From Streptomyces fodineus (GTDB lineage Bacteria; Actinomycetota; Actinomycetes; Streptomycetales; Streptomycetaceae), in contig NZ_CP017248.1 of assembly GCF_001735805.1 (NCBI RefSeq), forward strand, positions 992,001 through 1,056,000: a stretch of 64,000 nucleotides of DNA, in the 5' to 3' direction. Positions within the stretch are counted from its first letter, which is position 1. Each line of letters opens with the position of its first letter. Below are positions 27,701 through 35,700 of the stretch, piece by piece. The position numbers and the translations under genes were made by a program. The notes beneath the pieces were generated by a model. It was given only the letters and a program-made list of their open reading frames with translations. It was not told the origin of the DNA and did not search any database.

Positions 27701-28399
27701 GGGATGCTGCCGCAGGCGCTCGCCGAACTGGAGCGCTGCGTCGGCATGGCGGATCGTTTCGCCAACGAGGGTCACGAGCTGGCGCGTACCTTCCAGCACG
27801 ACCCACGCGTCTCCTGCCGCTCCTACGACACCTTCACCCACTGGCTCCTCGGACACCGGCAGACCGCCGGCGCGCGCCGACGGGAGCTGTTGAGCCTCAC
27901 GGAGTACGAGAGCAGGCCGTCCGACCGCTCCTTCGCGCTGTACGTGGACGGCGTCGTGGCGGCTTGGGAGGGTGACACCCGCACCGCGCTCGCCTCGAGC
28001 GACGAAGGTGTCCGCGTTGCGGGCGAACACGGACTCCTCTACTGGAAGGCAATGCTGGGCGTCGTCAAAGGGTGGGGCCTGGCGCAGGAAGGAGAGCGCG
28101 AGGACGGCCTCGCCCTCATGCACACCTCGCTGGCCGAACTGGGCCAGTCCAGGACGTACTTACGCCACCCGCTCCACCTGGGCCTGTTGGGCCAGGCGCA
28201 ACACCACGGCGGGCGGACCGAGGAGGCGAGGACCACCTTCCGGATGCTTCTGGCCGCCGTCGAACAACGCCGCGAGCGCGTGTACCTCCACCCGGCACTG
28301 CCCGCGACCCCGCTGCTCCACGAACTGCTGGGCCACGGCGCCGACGAGGCGCCCACGGGCCGGGGCCCAGGCCGGGACGAGCCCGGCTCCGGCCGATGA
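24749..28399 (+). CDS. pteR: SARP-LAL pathway regulator (PteR/PimR type)
   Basis: A 1216-residue regulator. The SARP half has a winged helix (LSLSVLGPMSARRNGHELPLGPPRRRTLLALLL, TLQSHVSHLRRAL, about residues 35-125) and the bacterial activation domain (DACRFERLV to LYRVYERTR-like LEVYERTRSHLVEEFGV, about 130-275). A Gly/Thr/Ala linker (about 290-425) leads to a LAL-like ATPase: Walker A GPPGVGKT (about 461), Walker B LVLLLEDLQWAD (about 580). A TPR-like C-terminal half follows, with no LuxR HTH. Size and order match PimR/PteR. Leucine TTA codons occur at 24842, 26459 and 28160, so translation should depend on the bldA tRNA. The GTG at 24749 has AGGAAG 6 nt upstream. Confidence 0.93.
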   Translation: MRTSQLETVRQSAVSARTMGIVMHAPPTANALPTETVHELSLSVLGPMSARRNGHELPLGPPRRRTLLALLLIRLGRVVPTELLIEELWGDEAPRHAVATLQSHVSHLRRALHTKTRTGQLSVLRHRTPGYVLDLDPEQIDACRFERLVTDGRRLLEQRDPRTAHARLTEALGLWRGSPYAEFDGHPPLSDECTRLEQIRLTAVESYAEARLALGAAEEVAADLDGEARRHPTRERLVGHLMTALSRLGRQAEALEVYERTRSHLVEEFGVDTAAELRRVRNAILRQEPGASAPSKKLSPTPLESTGASPVPLVRTGTGDDGAPDSAGFEGSGDGGTAVTTRGHGPGAGTDGAGVTADSGTAVEREAIAGTDAHPEARTEGPPGARTDTAGTQAGTAQWRPVPRPEHEPAAAKEAGESPGFESGWTAAPSPFTGRSQELDRLTTAAASAVVGRGHVAGVLGPPGVGKTRLLLELAARLESMDAQEKGSGPEVVWSHCFPGEGVPAYWLWTQILRRLSATRPDAFREATQPYGALLAPLMPERSAARTQGPRWASDWSQARFLAHDAVCEVLLTLAGQHPLVLLLEDLQWADTASLDLLRLLSTRCQGHPLGIVLTARKFEAESDATLRRMVSDVLRGPRTETLRLCGLSRQAVGALVEAHAGSGVDPKVVDVLHRRSEGNPYFVMQLLSLVGDARKLRCPDAVAALLAHIPTGVREALHQRFTALPEPVLRVLRLCAVIGAEVDADLLHRTATRDEPVITGLESAIRAGLLEEDPHHPGRLHFAHALVQETLVDELPREDRHRLHARVADALHARRRGQVGDEEIERVAHHSWHAKSALPAAEVLPRLLLAAEHAEQSMAYEQVEIWLRRAVHLVGFLPPDDSATVILEQKLHIQLGQILATTRGYGHPEAETALTRGRTLSTATHAPEDPSVLWALCAANLVTGRYDASRQLSGLLRDLSRQTREPVAALGASYGEGIVLHVRGMLPQALAELERCVGMADRFANEGHELARTFQHDPRVSCRSYDTFTHWLLGHRQTAGARRRELLSLTEYESRPSDRSFALYVDGVVAAWEGDTRTALASSDEGVRVAGEHGLLYWKAMLGVVKGWGLAQEGEREDGLALMHTSLAELGQSRTYLRHPLHLGLLGQAQHHGGRTEEARTTFRMLLAAVEQRRERVYLHPALPATPLLHELLGHGADEAPTGRGPGRDEPGSGR

Positions 28400-28481
28400 G
28401 CGTGAGAAACCCATGCTCTGCCTCGCCGGCTGACTCATCCGGTTCGCCATCCCCGTGATGCGCCGCTGCGGGATTCCAGCA

Positions 28482-28524
28482 AGCGGTGGCCCTGGCCGCC
28501 CGGCTCTCCCGGAGAGCCACCGCT
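28482..28524. terminator. Nested hairpin between convergent pteR and ferredoxin genes
   Basis: The outer arms AGCGGTGGC (28482-28490) and GCCACCGCT (28516-28524) enclose an inner hairpin GGCTCTC (28502-28508)/GAGAGCC (28512-28518). It sits in the 158-bp convergent gap, so it probably acts as a bidirectional terminator. Confidence 0.55.
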
Positions 28525-28557
28525 CGCACGGTTGCGCCCCCTCACGGCCGGTGCCGC

Positions 28558-28752
28558 TCAGTCCTCGAAGATCGCGACCGCCTGTACCGGACAGACCAAG
28601 GGGACGTCGTGCACGCGCGGGTCTGCCGCCCCGTCCTCATGTCCCGGGACCAGGGCGACCACCGCGTCGTCGTCCTGCGTGAAGACGCCGGGTGCGGTCA
28701 TGACGCACTGGCCGGAGCCGATGCACCGGTCGCGGTCGATGGTGATGCGCAT
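28558..28752 (-). CDS. pteE: 3Fe-4S ferredoxin (PteE-like), P450 electron donor
   Basis: A 64-residue ferredoxin of the Streptomyces Fdx/SoyB type. MRITIDRDRCIGSGQCVMTAPGVF carries Cys-x5-Cys, and the last cysteine is in VCPVQAVAIFED. This three-cysteine pattern normally binds a 3Fe-4S cluster. It lies 44 nt after the CYP105D-like gene in the same orientation, as expected for its dedicated redox partner. The ferredoxin reductase must come from elsewhere in the genome. Confidence 0.93.
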   Translation of the reverse strand: MRITIDRDRCIGSGQCVMTAPGVFTQDDDAVVALVPGHEDGAADPRVHDVPLVCPVQAVAIFED

Positions 28753-28796
28753 AGCGTGGCCTTCCTCTCTTCCTTCCGTTCCCTCCGCCTGTGCCC

Positions 28797-30008
28797 TCAC
28801 CAGGTGACGGGGAGCTCGATCGGGCCCTGGGCGTCGTGACCTGCCTTGATGGGCACCTCCTCCAGGGGGACGGCCAGCCGGAGGCCCGGGATGCGGGCGA
28901 AGAGCGTGCCGAGGGCGATCTCGAGCTCGGCGCGGGCGAGGTTCTGTCCCAGGCACTGATGGATGCCGTGGCCGAAGCCGACGTGGTGACGCGCGTTGCG
29001 CCGCGCGTCGAAGACGTCGGGGTTCTCGTACGCCCTGGCGTCGCGGTTCATCAGCGAAATGGAGACCAGCACCGCGTCCCCGGCCTTGATGGTCTCGCCG
29101 CCGACCTCGATGTCCTCCTTGGCCATCCGGACGATGTAGTCGGAGACGGAGGTGAACCGCAGCAGCTCCTCCACCACTCCCGATACGGCAGCGGGATCGC
29201 GCAGCAGCACCTCGATCTGCTCGGGGTGCTGGACGAGCGTGAGGGCTCCGAGGGCGATCGCGTTGACGGTGGTCTCGTGGCCGGCCACCAGCAGGACCAG
29301 CGCGATCATGACCACCTCGTCGTGGTCCAGGTGGCCCTCCGCCAACTGGCGTGCGATCAGCTCGTCCAGCAGGCCGTCCGCAGGCTCGGCCCGCTTCTTG
29401 ACGACCAGGCCGTGCAGATACGTGCACAGCTCGGCGAAGGCCGCGTCGGCCTCCGCCGACGTCGCGGCGCCCACGAAGTTGCGGGAGCACTCCTCGAAGA
29501 AGTCGTGGTCGCCGTACGGGACGCCGAGGAGCTCGCAGATCGCCATGGAGGGCACGGGCAGGGCGAAGGCCGACACCAGGTCTGCGACCGGCCCCTTGGC
29601 CAGCATGTCGTCCAGCAGCTTGTCGACCAGGCTCTGCAGCCTGGGACGGATGGCGTTCATGCGCTTGACGCCGAAGCTGGGGATCAGCATGCGCCGCTGC
29701 CGGGCATGCAGGGGGTCGTCGACGCCGATCAGTGGGAACGCGAGCCCGCCGCGGCCCTCGGTGCGCTGGACGACGACCGGGAAGACCGGGTGACCCCAGT
29801 CGGAGGACAGCCGGGGATCGACGAGCAGCGCCCGTCCCTCGGCATGCCCGGTGACCAGCCACGCCGGACGGCCGTCGAACAGCGTGACTTTCGTCAGCGG
29901 GCTCTCGCCCCGCCATTGCGCGTAGGCCCTCGGCGGCTGGTACGGGCAGGTCCTGTCCTGGGGGAAGGACGCCGACGCCCTGCTTAAGCGGATTTCGGCC
30001 TCGGTCAT
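28797..30008 (-). CDS. pteD: Cytochrome P450, CYP105D-like (PteD-type polyene hydroxylase)
   Basis: A 403-residue P450. The N-terminal FPQDRTCPYQPPRAYAQWR and VTLFDGRPAWLVTGHAEGRALLVDPRLSSD blocks are typical of CYP105D enzymes. The I-helix is LVAGHETT, the K-helix EELLRF, and the haem loop FGHGIHQCLGQ with the axial Cys. In the filipin pathway the CYP105D6 homologue (PteD) hydroxylates the side chain at C1', which I expect here by synteny. The ATG at 30008 has AAAGG upstream. Codon 8 is a leucine TTA (29987-29985), a second potential bldA control point. Confidence 0.92.
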   Translation of the reverse strand: MTEAEIRLSRASASFPQDRTCPYQPPRAYAQWRGESPLTKVTLFDGRPAWLVTGHAEGRALLVDPRLSSDWGHPVFPVVVQRTEGRGGLAFPLIGVDDPLHARQRRMLIPSFGVKRMNAIRPRLQSLVDKLLDDMLAKGPVADLVSAFALPVPSMAICELLGVPYGDHDFFEECSRNFVGAATSAEADAAFAELCTYLHGLVVKKRAEPADGLLDELIARQLAEGHLDHDEVVMIALVLLVAGHETTVNAIALGALTLVQHPEQIEVLLRDPAAVSGVVEELLRFTSVSDYIVRMAKEDIEVGGETIKAGDAVLVSISLMNRDARAYENPDVFDARRNARHHVGFGHGIHQCLGQNLARAELEIALGTLFARIPGLRLAVPLEEVPIKAGHDAQGPIELPVTW

Positions 30009-30144
30009 GTGGTGCCTTTCGAACAATGGGCGGTGCGGTCGTTCATCGATGCGTGCATGGCCGCGGGCAACGGTTTCGGTCCGTCAGCAGGGCGCCTTGC
30101 GCCGGAAGCAGGGCAACCCCTGGCCCTCACCGCGGCCTTGGCGG

Positions 30145-31344
30145 TCACCAGGTGACGGGTAGCTCGTGCACCCCGTAGAAGACCATGTCGGTGCGGAAGC
30201 GGAGCTCCCCGACGGGCTTGGCCAAGCGCAGGGTCGGGAAGCGGCGGAAAAGGGTCTCGAAGACGATCTGCAGCTCGATCCGGGCGAGTTGCTGGCCGAT
30301 GCACTGGTGTGCGCCGAAGCCGAAGGCCAGATGCGGGGCGGGGCGGCGGGTGATGTCGAAGCGCTCCGGCTCGTCCACGAAGGCGGGGTCGAAGTCGGCG
30401 GCGAGGACGTGCGCGACGACCTGCTCGCCCTTGGCGATGCGCACGCCACCGAGCTCCACGTCCCGGGTGGCGACGCGCTCGCCGCCGAACTGGCCGATGG
30501 TGAGGTAGCGCAGCAGCTCCTCGACCGCGTTGCCGGCCAGCGACGGGTCCTCGCGCAGCAGGGCCAGCTGGTCGGGGCGGTCGAGGAGCAGCGCCGCACC
30601 GAGGCCGATCATGCAGGCGGTGGTGTCGTGGGCCGCGATCAGCAGGGTGCCGGCCGCGTTCATGAGGAACATGTCGTCGACGACGCCATCGGGGTCCTCG
30701 GTGGTGATCAACGCCGAGATCAGGTCGTCCCCGGGGTTGGCCCGGCGCTCCTGGACGAGCTGGTAGAGCAGCCCGCCCAGGCGCATGCCGGCGGCCTCGG
30801 TGGCGGCGGCGTCCTGGTCGACCCGCATCATCGCCTCGGCGATTTCCTGGAACTCCGGCCGGCGCTCGACCGGAACACCGAACAGATCGGAAATCACCAT
30901 GGAGGGCACCGGGTTGGCGAAGGTCTTCACCAGGTCGACCGGGCCGCCCCGCGCCTCGATGGCATCGAGGTGCTCGTCGACGATGCGCTGGATGTTCGGC
31001 CGGAGCGCCTGCATGCGCCGGACGGTGAACTCCTTGGCGAGCAGCTTGCGGTCCATGGCGTGCTCCGGCTCGTCCTGCCACAGCAGGCTGCCGCGGCCGG
31101 GCTTCTGGGTGACGACGCCGTCCTGGGTGTGCAGTGCGTGGGGCACCTGAACGCTGAACGAGGGGTCGCGCAGCAGGGCGCGCACCTCCTCGTAGCCGGT
31201 CACCAGCCACGCCTCGTGGCCGCTGGTGAAGGTGGCCCGGGTCACCGGGGCGGCCGCCCGGATGTCGGCGATGCCGTCCGGCGGCAGGAACGGGCAACTG
31301 CGGGCCTTGGGGACGGCGGGCGCGTCGGCGGTGGGCTCGGGCAT
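30145..31344 (-). CDS. pteC: Cytochrome P450 (PteC-type, probable C26 hydroxylase)
   Basis: A 399-residue P450 with ARSCPFLPPDGIADIRAAAPVTRATFTSGHEAWLVTGYEEVRALLRDPSFS. The I-helix is LLIAAHDTT (Ala-His-Asp-Thr-Thr in place of the usual AGHET), the K-helix EELLRY, and the haem loop FGFGAHQCIGQ. It ends VHELPVTW, like the adjacent P450. By position between CCR and the CYP105D-like gene it corresponds to PteC (CYP105P1), which hydroxylates C26 of filipin I. That role is inferred from synteny. AAGGAG lies 5 nt before the ATG. It is separated from the next gene by 136 bp with no visible structure. Confidence 0.88.
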   Translation of the reverse strand: MPEPTADAPAVPKARSCPFLPPDGIADIRAAAPVTRATFTSGHEAWLVTGYEEVRALLRDPSFSVQVPHALHTQDGVVTQKPGRGSLLWQDEPEHAMDRKLLAKEFTVRRMQALRPNIQRIVDEHLDAIEARGGPVDLVKTFANPVPSMVISDLFGVPVERRPEFQEIAEAMMRVDQDAAATEAAGMRLGGLLYQLVQERRANPGDDLISALITTEDPDGVVDDMFLMNAAGTLLIAAHDTTACMIGLGAALLLDRPDQLALLREDPSLAGNAVEELLRYLTIGQFGGERVATRDVELGGVRIAKGEQVVAHVLAADFDPAFVDEPERFDITRRPAPHLAFGFGAHQCIGQQLARIELQIVFETLFRRFPTLRLAKPVGELRFRTDMVFYGVHELPVTW

Positions 31345-31392
31345 GACTCTCCTTGTGCTTGCGGGAGGAAGGGGGTCGTACGGCAGGAGCCG

Positions 31393-32649
31393 TCAGGCGG
31401 CGGCGAGTTCGAGCGCGGTCTGGCCGCGCCGAGGCGCGTTCACGAGGACGGCCATGTTCCCGGAGGGGTGCACGTTGTCGTGCATCATCTGGTGCATGCG
31501 CCCGATGTCCTCGAAGCCGTCGCAGGCGGACAGGCAGGGGTCGAGCATGCCGGCGCCGACGAGGTTGATGACCTCGCGGCACTCGCGGGTGCCGGCGTAG
31601 TGCGAGCCCTGGAGGCGCTTGGAGCGCATCCACAGGTGGCGCAGGTCGAGGTCTCCGTTGTAGCCGGAGGTGCCACCGCAGATCACCACCATGCCGGCGT
31701 TGTCGCACAGGTACATCGAGGTCGGCAGGGTGTCCTGGCCGCTGTGCTCCAGCACGATCCGCGGGGACTTGCGCTCACCGAGGATCTCCCAGACCTTCTT
31801 GCCGACTCCGCGAGCGCCACGCAGGAACCGCGCCGACGCCTCGGCGTCCTGGGCATCGGGCAGCCGGCCCCAGTGATCGAAGTCGCGGCGGTTGATGGTG
31901 CCCGCCGCCCCGAGGCGGCGGCAGTACTCGGAGCGCTCCTCGCTGGAGACCACGGCGATCGGGATGCCGCCGGCCAGCCTGACGAGCTGGATGGCCATCG
32001 AGCCGAGGCCGCCCGCACCGCCCCAGATCAGCACGGGGTCGCCGGGGCGGACCGTGTTGCCCTGCCAGCCGAACAACTGCCGGTAGGCGGTGGGCCCGGT
32101 GAGCAGGAAGGCCGCCGACTCCTCCCACGACAGATGGGCGGGCTTGGGGTGGCACTGGTACTCGTCGACGCGGCAGAACTGCGCGAAGGAGCCGTAGTTG
32201 GTCTCGTACCCCCAGGCCTTGATGCTCTCCGAGACAAGGGGGTCCGTGCCCATCCGGATGTCCGCGGCGGTCTCGTCCCACTGGCCGCTGGTGAGCAGCA
32301 CGTGGTCGCCCACCTTGACGTTGCGGACGCCTTCGCCGACGGCCCACACCACGCCCGAGGCCTCCGAGCCACCGATGTGGAAGTCCTCGCTCCGGCCCTG
32401 GCGCTGCCGCATCCCGATGACGTCGACCGGCTTGCCCAGCGAGGACCACACGTTGTTGTAGTTGATGCCGGCGGCCATCACGTAGACCAGCACCTGGCCC
32501 CGGCCGACCGCGGGCGTGTCGACGATCTCGGTGCGGAACGCCTGCTTCGGCTCTCCGAAGCGGTTCTGGCGGATCACCGAGGCGTACATCTGCCGCGGGA
32601 CCTCACCGAGCGGCGGGGTCTCGCCTATCTCGTAGAGAGCCTTCGTCAT
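31393..32649 (-). CDS. pteB: Crotonyl-CoA carboxylase/reductase (PteB-like), alkylmalonyl-CoA supply
   Basis: A 418-residue CCR of the medium-chain reductase superfamily. It reduces and carboxylates 2-enoyl-CoA to alkylmalonyl-CoA using NADPH and CO2. Evidence: YASVIRQNRFGEPKQAFRTEIVDTPAVGRGQVLVYVMAAGINYNNVWSSLGKPVD, HIGGSEASGVVWAVGEGV, LLTGPTAYRQLFGW, the cofactor loop LIWGGAGGLGSMAIQL and LEHSGQDTLPTSMYLCDNAGMVVICGGTSGYNGDLDLRHLWMRSKRLQGSHYAG. In filipin clusters the enzyme makes the hexylmalonyl-type unit used by the last module. The GAGH motif in the terminal acyltransferase here is consistent. GGGAGAGA precedes the ATG. Three 9-bp-spaced direct repeats lie just upstream (32669-32693). 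Confidence 0.93.
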   Translation of the reverse strand: MTKALYEIGETPPLGEVPRQMYASVIRQNRFGEPKQAFRTEIVDTPAVGRGQVLVYVMAAGINYNNVWSSLGKPVDVIGMRQRQGRSEDFHIGGSEASGVVWAVGEGVRNVKVGDHVLLTSGQWDETAADIRMGTDPLVSESIKAWGYETNYGSFAQFCRVDEYQCHPKPAHLSWEESAAFLLTGPTAYRQLFGWQGNTVRPGDPVLIWGGAGGLGSMAIQLVRLAGGIPIAVVSSEERSEYCRRLGAAGTINRRDFDHWGRLPDAQDAEASARFLRGARGVGKKVWEILGERKSPRIVLEHSGQDTLPTSMYLCDNAGMVVICGGTSGYNGDLDLRHLWMRSKRLQGSHYAGTRECREVINLVGAGMLDPCLSACDGFEDIGRMHQMMHDNVHPSGNMAVLVNAPRRGQTALELAAA

Positions 32650-32668
32650 GATTTCTCTCCCACATCTG

Positions 32669-32693
32669 CTCTGTCTGGTCTGTCTTGTCTGTC
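32669..32693 (-). promoter_or_regulatory. Three direct repeats upstream of CCR gene
   Basis: On the minus strand GACAGAC (32693-32687), GACAGAC (32684-32678) and GACAGAG (32675-32669) recur every 9 bp, ending 20 nt before the CCR start codon. The spacing overlaps the expected promoter or leader. No known binding motif was recognised. Confidence 0.4.
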
Positions 32694-32746
32694 GGGGTAT
32701 GCCGTGCTCGCGGTGGTCGCGGGCCGGTCATGCGGTGGTTGCGTCC

Positions 32747-35700
32747 TCAAGGTGCGGCGGGGCCGGACGAATCGGTGACGACGTCGGCCAGCCAGGAATC
32801 GACCGCCGCCGCGGTGGTGCCGGCGTGGTCCTCGAGCATCGAGTAGTGGTTTCCGGTCACTTCGACGATCGTGTCCACGTGCTCGGGCGGTGCCGCGCGC
32901 CCGTCGCCGTCCGCGACGCCGGCCGGCACGGGCTCGCTCGCCCGTACGAGCAGGGTCGGCGCGGCGATCTCCGGCGCAGCCCAGTCGTCGAACAGACGCA
33001 TGTAACGGCCCATCGCGGTGAGCTGTTCGCCGCCGGACCTCATGAAGTCCAGGCGCTGCGACTGCGCCTGGGCCATCGCGTTGAGCACCTGGTGGTCGAA
33101 GGGGACCTCTCGGCTGAAGCTGTCGACCATCACCACGGCCGCCGGCCGCTCGCCCATGGCCTCCAGGTGTGCCGCCACTCCGTGGGCGATCCAGCCGCCC
33201 GAGGAGTAGCCGAGCAGGACGACCGGCTTCCCGTCGGCGCACTCCCGTACGGTCTGCGCGTGCAGCCGGAGCACGACGTCCGGATCGGACGGGACCGGCT
33301 CGCCCTTCTCGTAGCCGGGGTGGACCAGCGCCCACACGTCCAGCCGGTCGCGGAAGGGTGCGGCGAACCGCGCGTACTGGTGCGCACCGGCCGGTACGAC
33401 GTACGGCGAGAAGCACATCAGCGCATAGGGGCGGTCGCCTTGCGCCAGCCGGACCGGGGCGGGCCGCTGGGCCAGTTCCTCGGGCCGCTCGAACGAAGGC
33501 CGGAAGCGGGCCGCCTCCATCAGCATCCCCATGGCCTCGGCGGCCGTCCCGGTCTCGCTCGCATGCCGGTAGAGCTGCACCAGCATGTCGGCGGGCCGCT
33601 CCTCTCCCCCGCGGCCGGCGCCCTGGAGCCGGGTCAGCAGGTGCTTGGCGAGCCTGGCGGGCGTGGGATGGTCGAAGGCCAGTCCCGCGGGCAGCCGCAG
33701 ACCGGTCGCCGCCGACAGGCGCCGGCGCAGGTCGATCGCGGTGAGCGAGTCGAAGCCGAGCTCCAGGAAGTGCGCGGTGGGCAGCACGTCCTCGGCCGAC
33801 GCGTGACCGAGGACCACGGCGCTCTCGGCACGGATGTGCGCCAGCAGCCGCTCCTCCTGCTCGGCCGGGGCGAGTCCGGCGAGTTCGGTCGCCAGCCCCC
33901 GTGCGGCGCCGGTCTCCTCGCCGGCGGCCTGCTCGGCCTCCAGGAGCCGCTGTACGTCGGGCAGGTCGGCCAGCAGCGGGCTGGGCCGTCCCACGGTGAA
34001 GGCGGGCAGGAACCTCTCCCAGTCGATCGGGGCGACGGTGAGGGCCGCCTCGTCGTGCTCGACGGCCTGGCGCAGGGCGGAGATCGCGAGCTCGGGGGCC
34101 ATGACGCCCAGGCCCCGCCGCTCGCCACGCTCCTGGACCGCGTCGTCGACCATGCCGCCGCCCGCCCAGCCGCCCCAGGCGATCGAGGTCGCGGTCAGGC
34201 CGCGGGCCCGCCGCCGCAGTGCCAGGGCGTCGAGGAAGGCGTTGGCACAGGCGTAGGAGGCCTGCCCACCGCTGCCCCAGACGCCGGCACCGGAGGCGAA
34301 GAGGACGAACGCGTCCAGCTCACGGCCGTCGAGCAGCTCGTCGAGGTGGCGGGCGCCGGTGACCTTGGCGGCCGCGGCTTCGGCGAACTCGTCGAGACCG
34401 GCGCCGGCCAGCATGGACGACCGTGCCGTGCCGGCGGCGTGCAGCACCGCGGTGAGCGGATGCCGGGACTCGATGCCGGCGAGCAGCCGAGCGACCGCGT
34501 CACGGTCGGCGATGTCGCAGGCGGCGATGGTCACTTCGGCGCCCAGCGCGGTCAGCTCAGCGTGCAGTTCTTGCGCGCCGGGGGCGTCGGGCCCGCTCCT
34601 GCTGGTGAGCACCAGGTGCTGCGCGCCCGCGCCGGCCAGCCAACGGGCGAGGTGCCGGCCCACCCCGCCGGTTCCGCCGGTGACCAGGACGGTGCCGCGA
34701 GGCCGCCACGGCGTGGCGGGCTCCACCTCGGCGGGCCGCGCCCGGACCATGCGCCGGCCGTACACGCCGTCGGCACGTACGGCGAGCTGGTCCTCGTCGT
34801 GCTGGGCCAGCACTCCGGCCAGGCGGCGCAGCGCGTGCGCGTCCAGCTTCGCGGGCAGGTCGACGAGACCGCCCCAGCGCCGGGGCAGTTCGAGTGCGGC
34901 GACGATGCCCAGACCCCACAGCTGTGCCTGACCGGCGTCGCGCAGCGGGTCGGTGGCTCCGGTGGACACGGCTCCGCTGGTCGCACACCACAGTGGTGCC
35001 TGGACGTCCACGTCGCCCAGAGCCTGCACCAGGGTGACGGTCGTGGCGAGGCTCGCGGACAACGTCGGGTGGTCCGGGTGGCAGCCGGGGGCGAGGCCGA
35101 GCATCGACAGGACACCGGCGGGCTGTTCGCCGCCGAGTTCCTCGGCGAGCCGCGTCGCGGCCTGCGCGCGGTCGCAGCCGACGGGGAGTTCGACGACCCG
35201 CACCTTGGCGCCGTGGGCGCCGAGCACGCCGACGACGCAGGGCGCCCACTGCTCGTCCGCCAGTCCGGCGGGCAGGACGGCGAGCCACAGGCCGTCCAGG
35301 CCGGGGGCCGGGTGGTCGGTCAGCCGCCGGAAGGAGACGCGGTAGCGCCAGCCGTCCACCGTGGACTTCTCGCGGCTGCGCCGACGCCACGCGGACAGCA
35401 CCGGCAGCGCCGGGCCGATGAGGGCGGCGTCGTCCGCCCCGAACTCACCGGCGAGCCCGGACAGGTCCGTGTTCTCCACCAGTTCCCAGAACCCGGCCTC
35501 GACGGGATCGGCGCCCGCAGGCACCGGGTCGGCGCTCTGAAGCCAGTACCGCTGCCGCTGGAACGCGTACGTCGGCAGGTCCACGCGCCGTACCGGAAGC
35601 CCGGCGAAGGGGACCGTCAAGTCCACGTGTACGCCGCTCACGTGCAGTTCGGACACGGAGTACAGAAAGCGGTCCATGCCGCCCCGGCCTCTGCGCAGCG

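Noticed and set aside
28558..29916. Long minus-strand frame running through the ferredoxin and across the P450 gene
   Set aside because: Only its last 64 codons are coding (ferredoxin). The rest is a shadow of the P450 gene in another frame.
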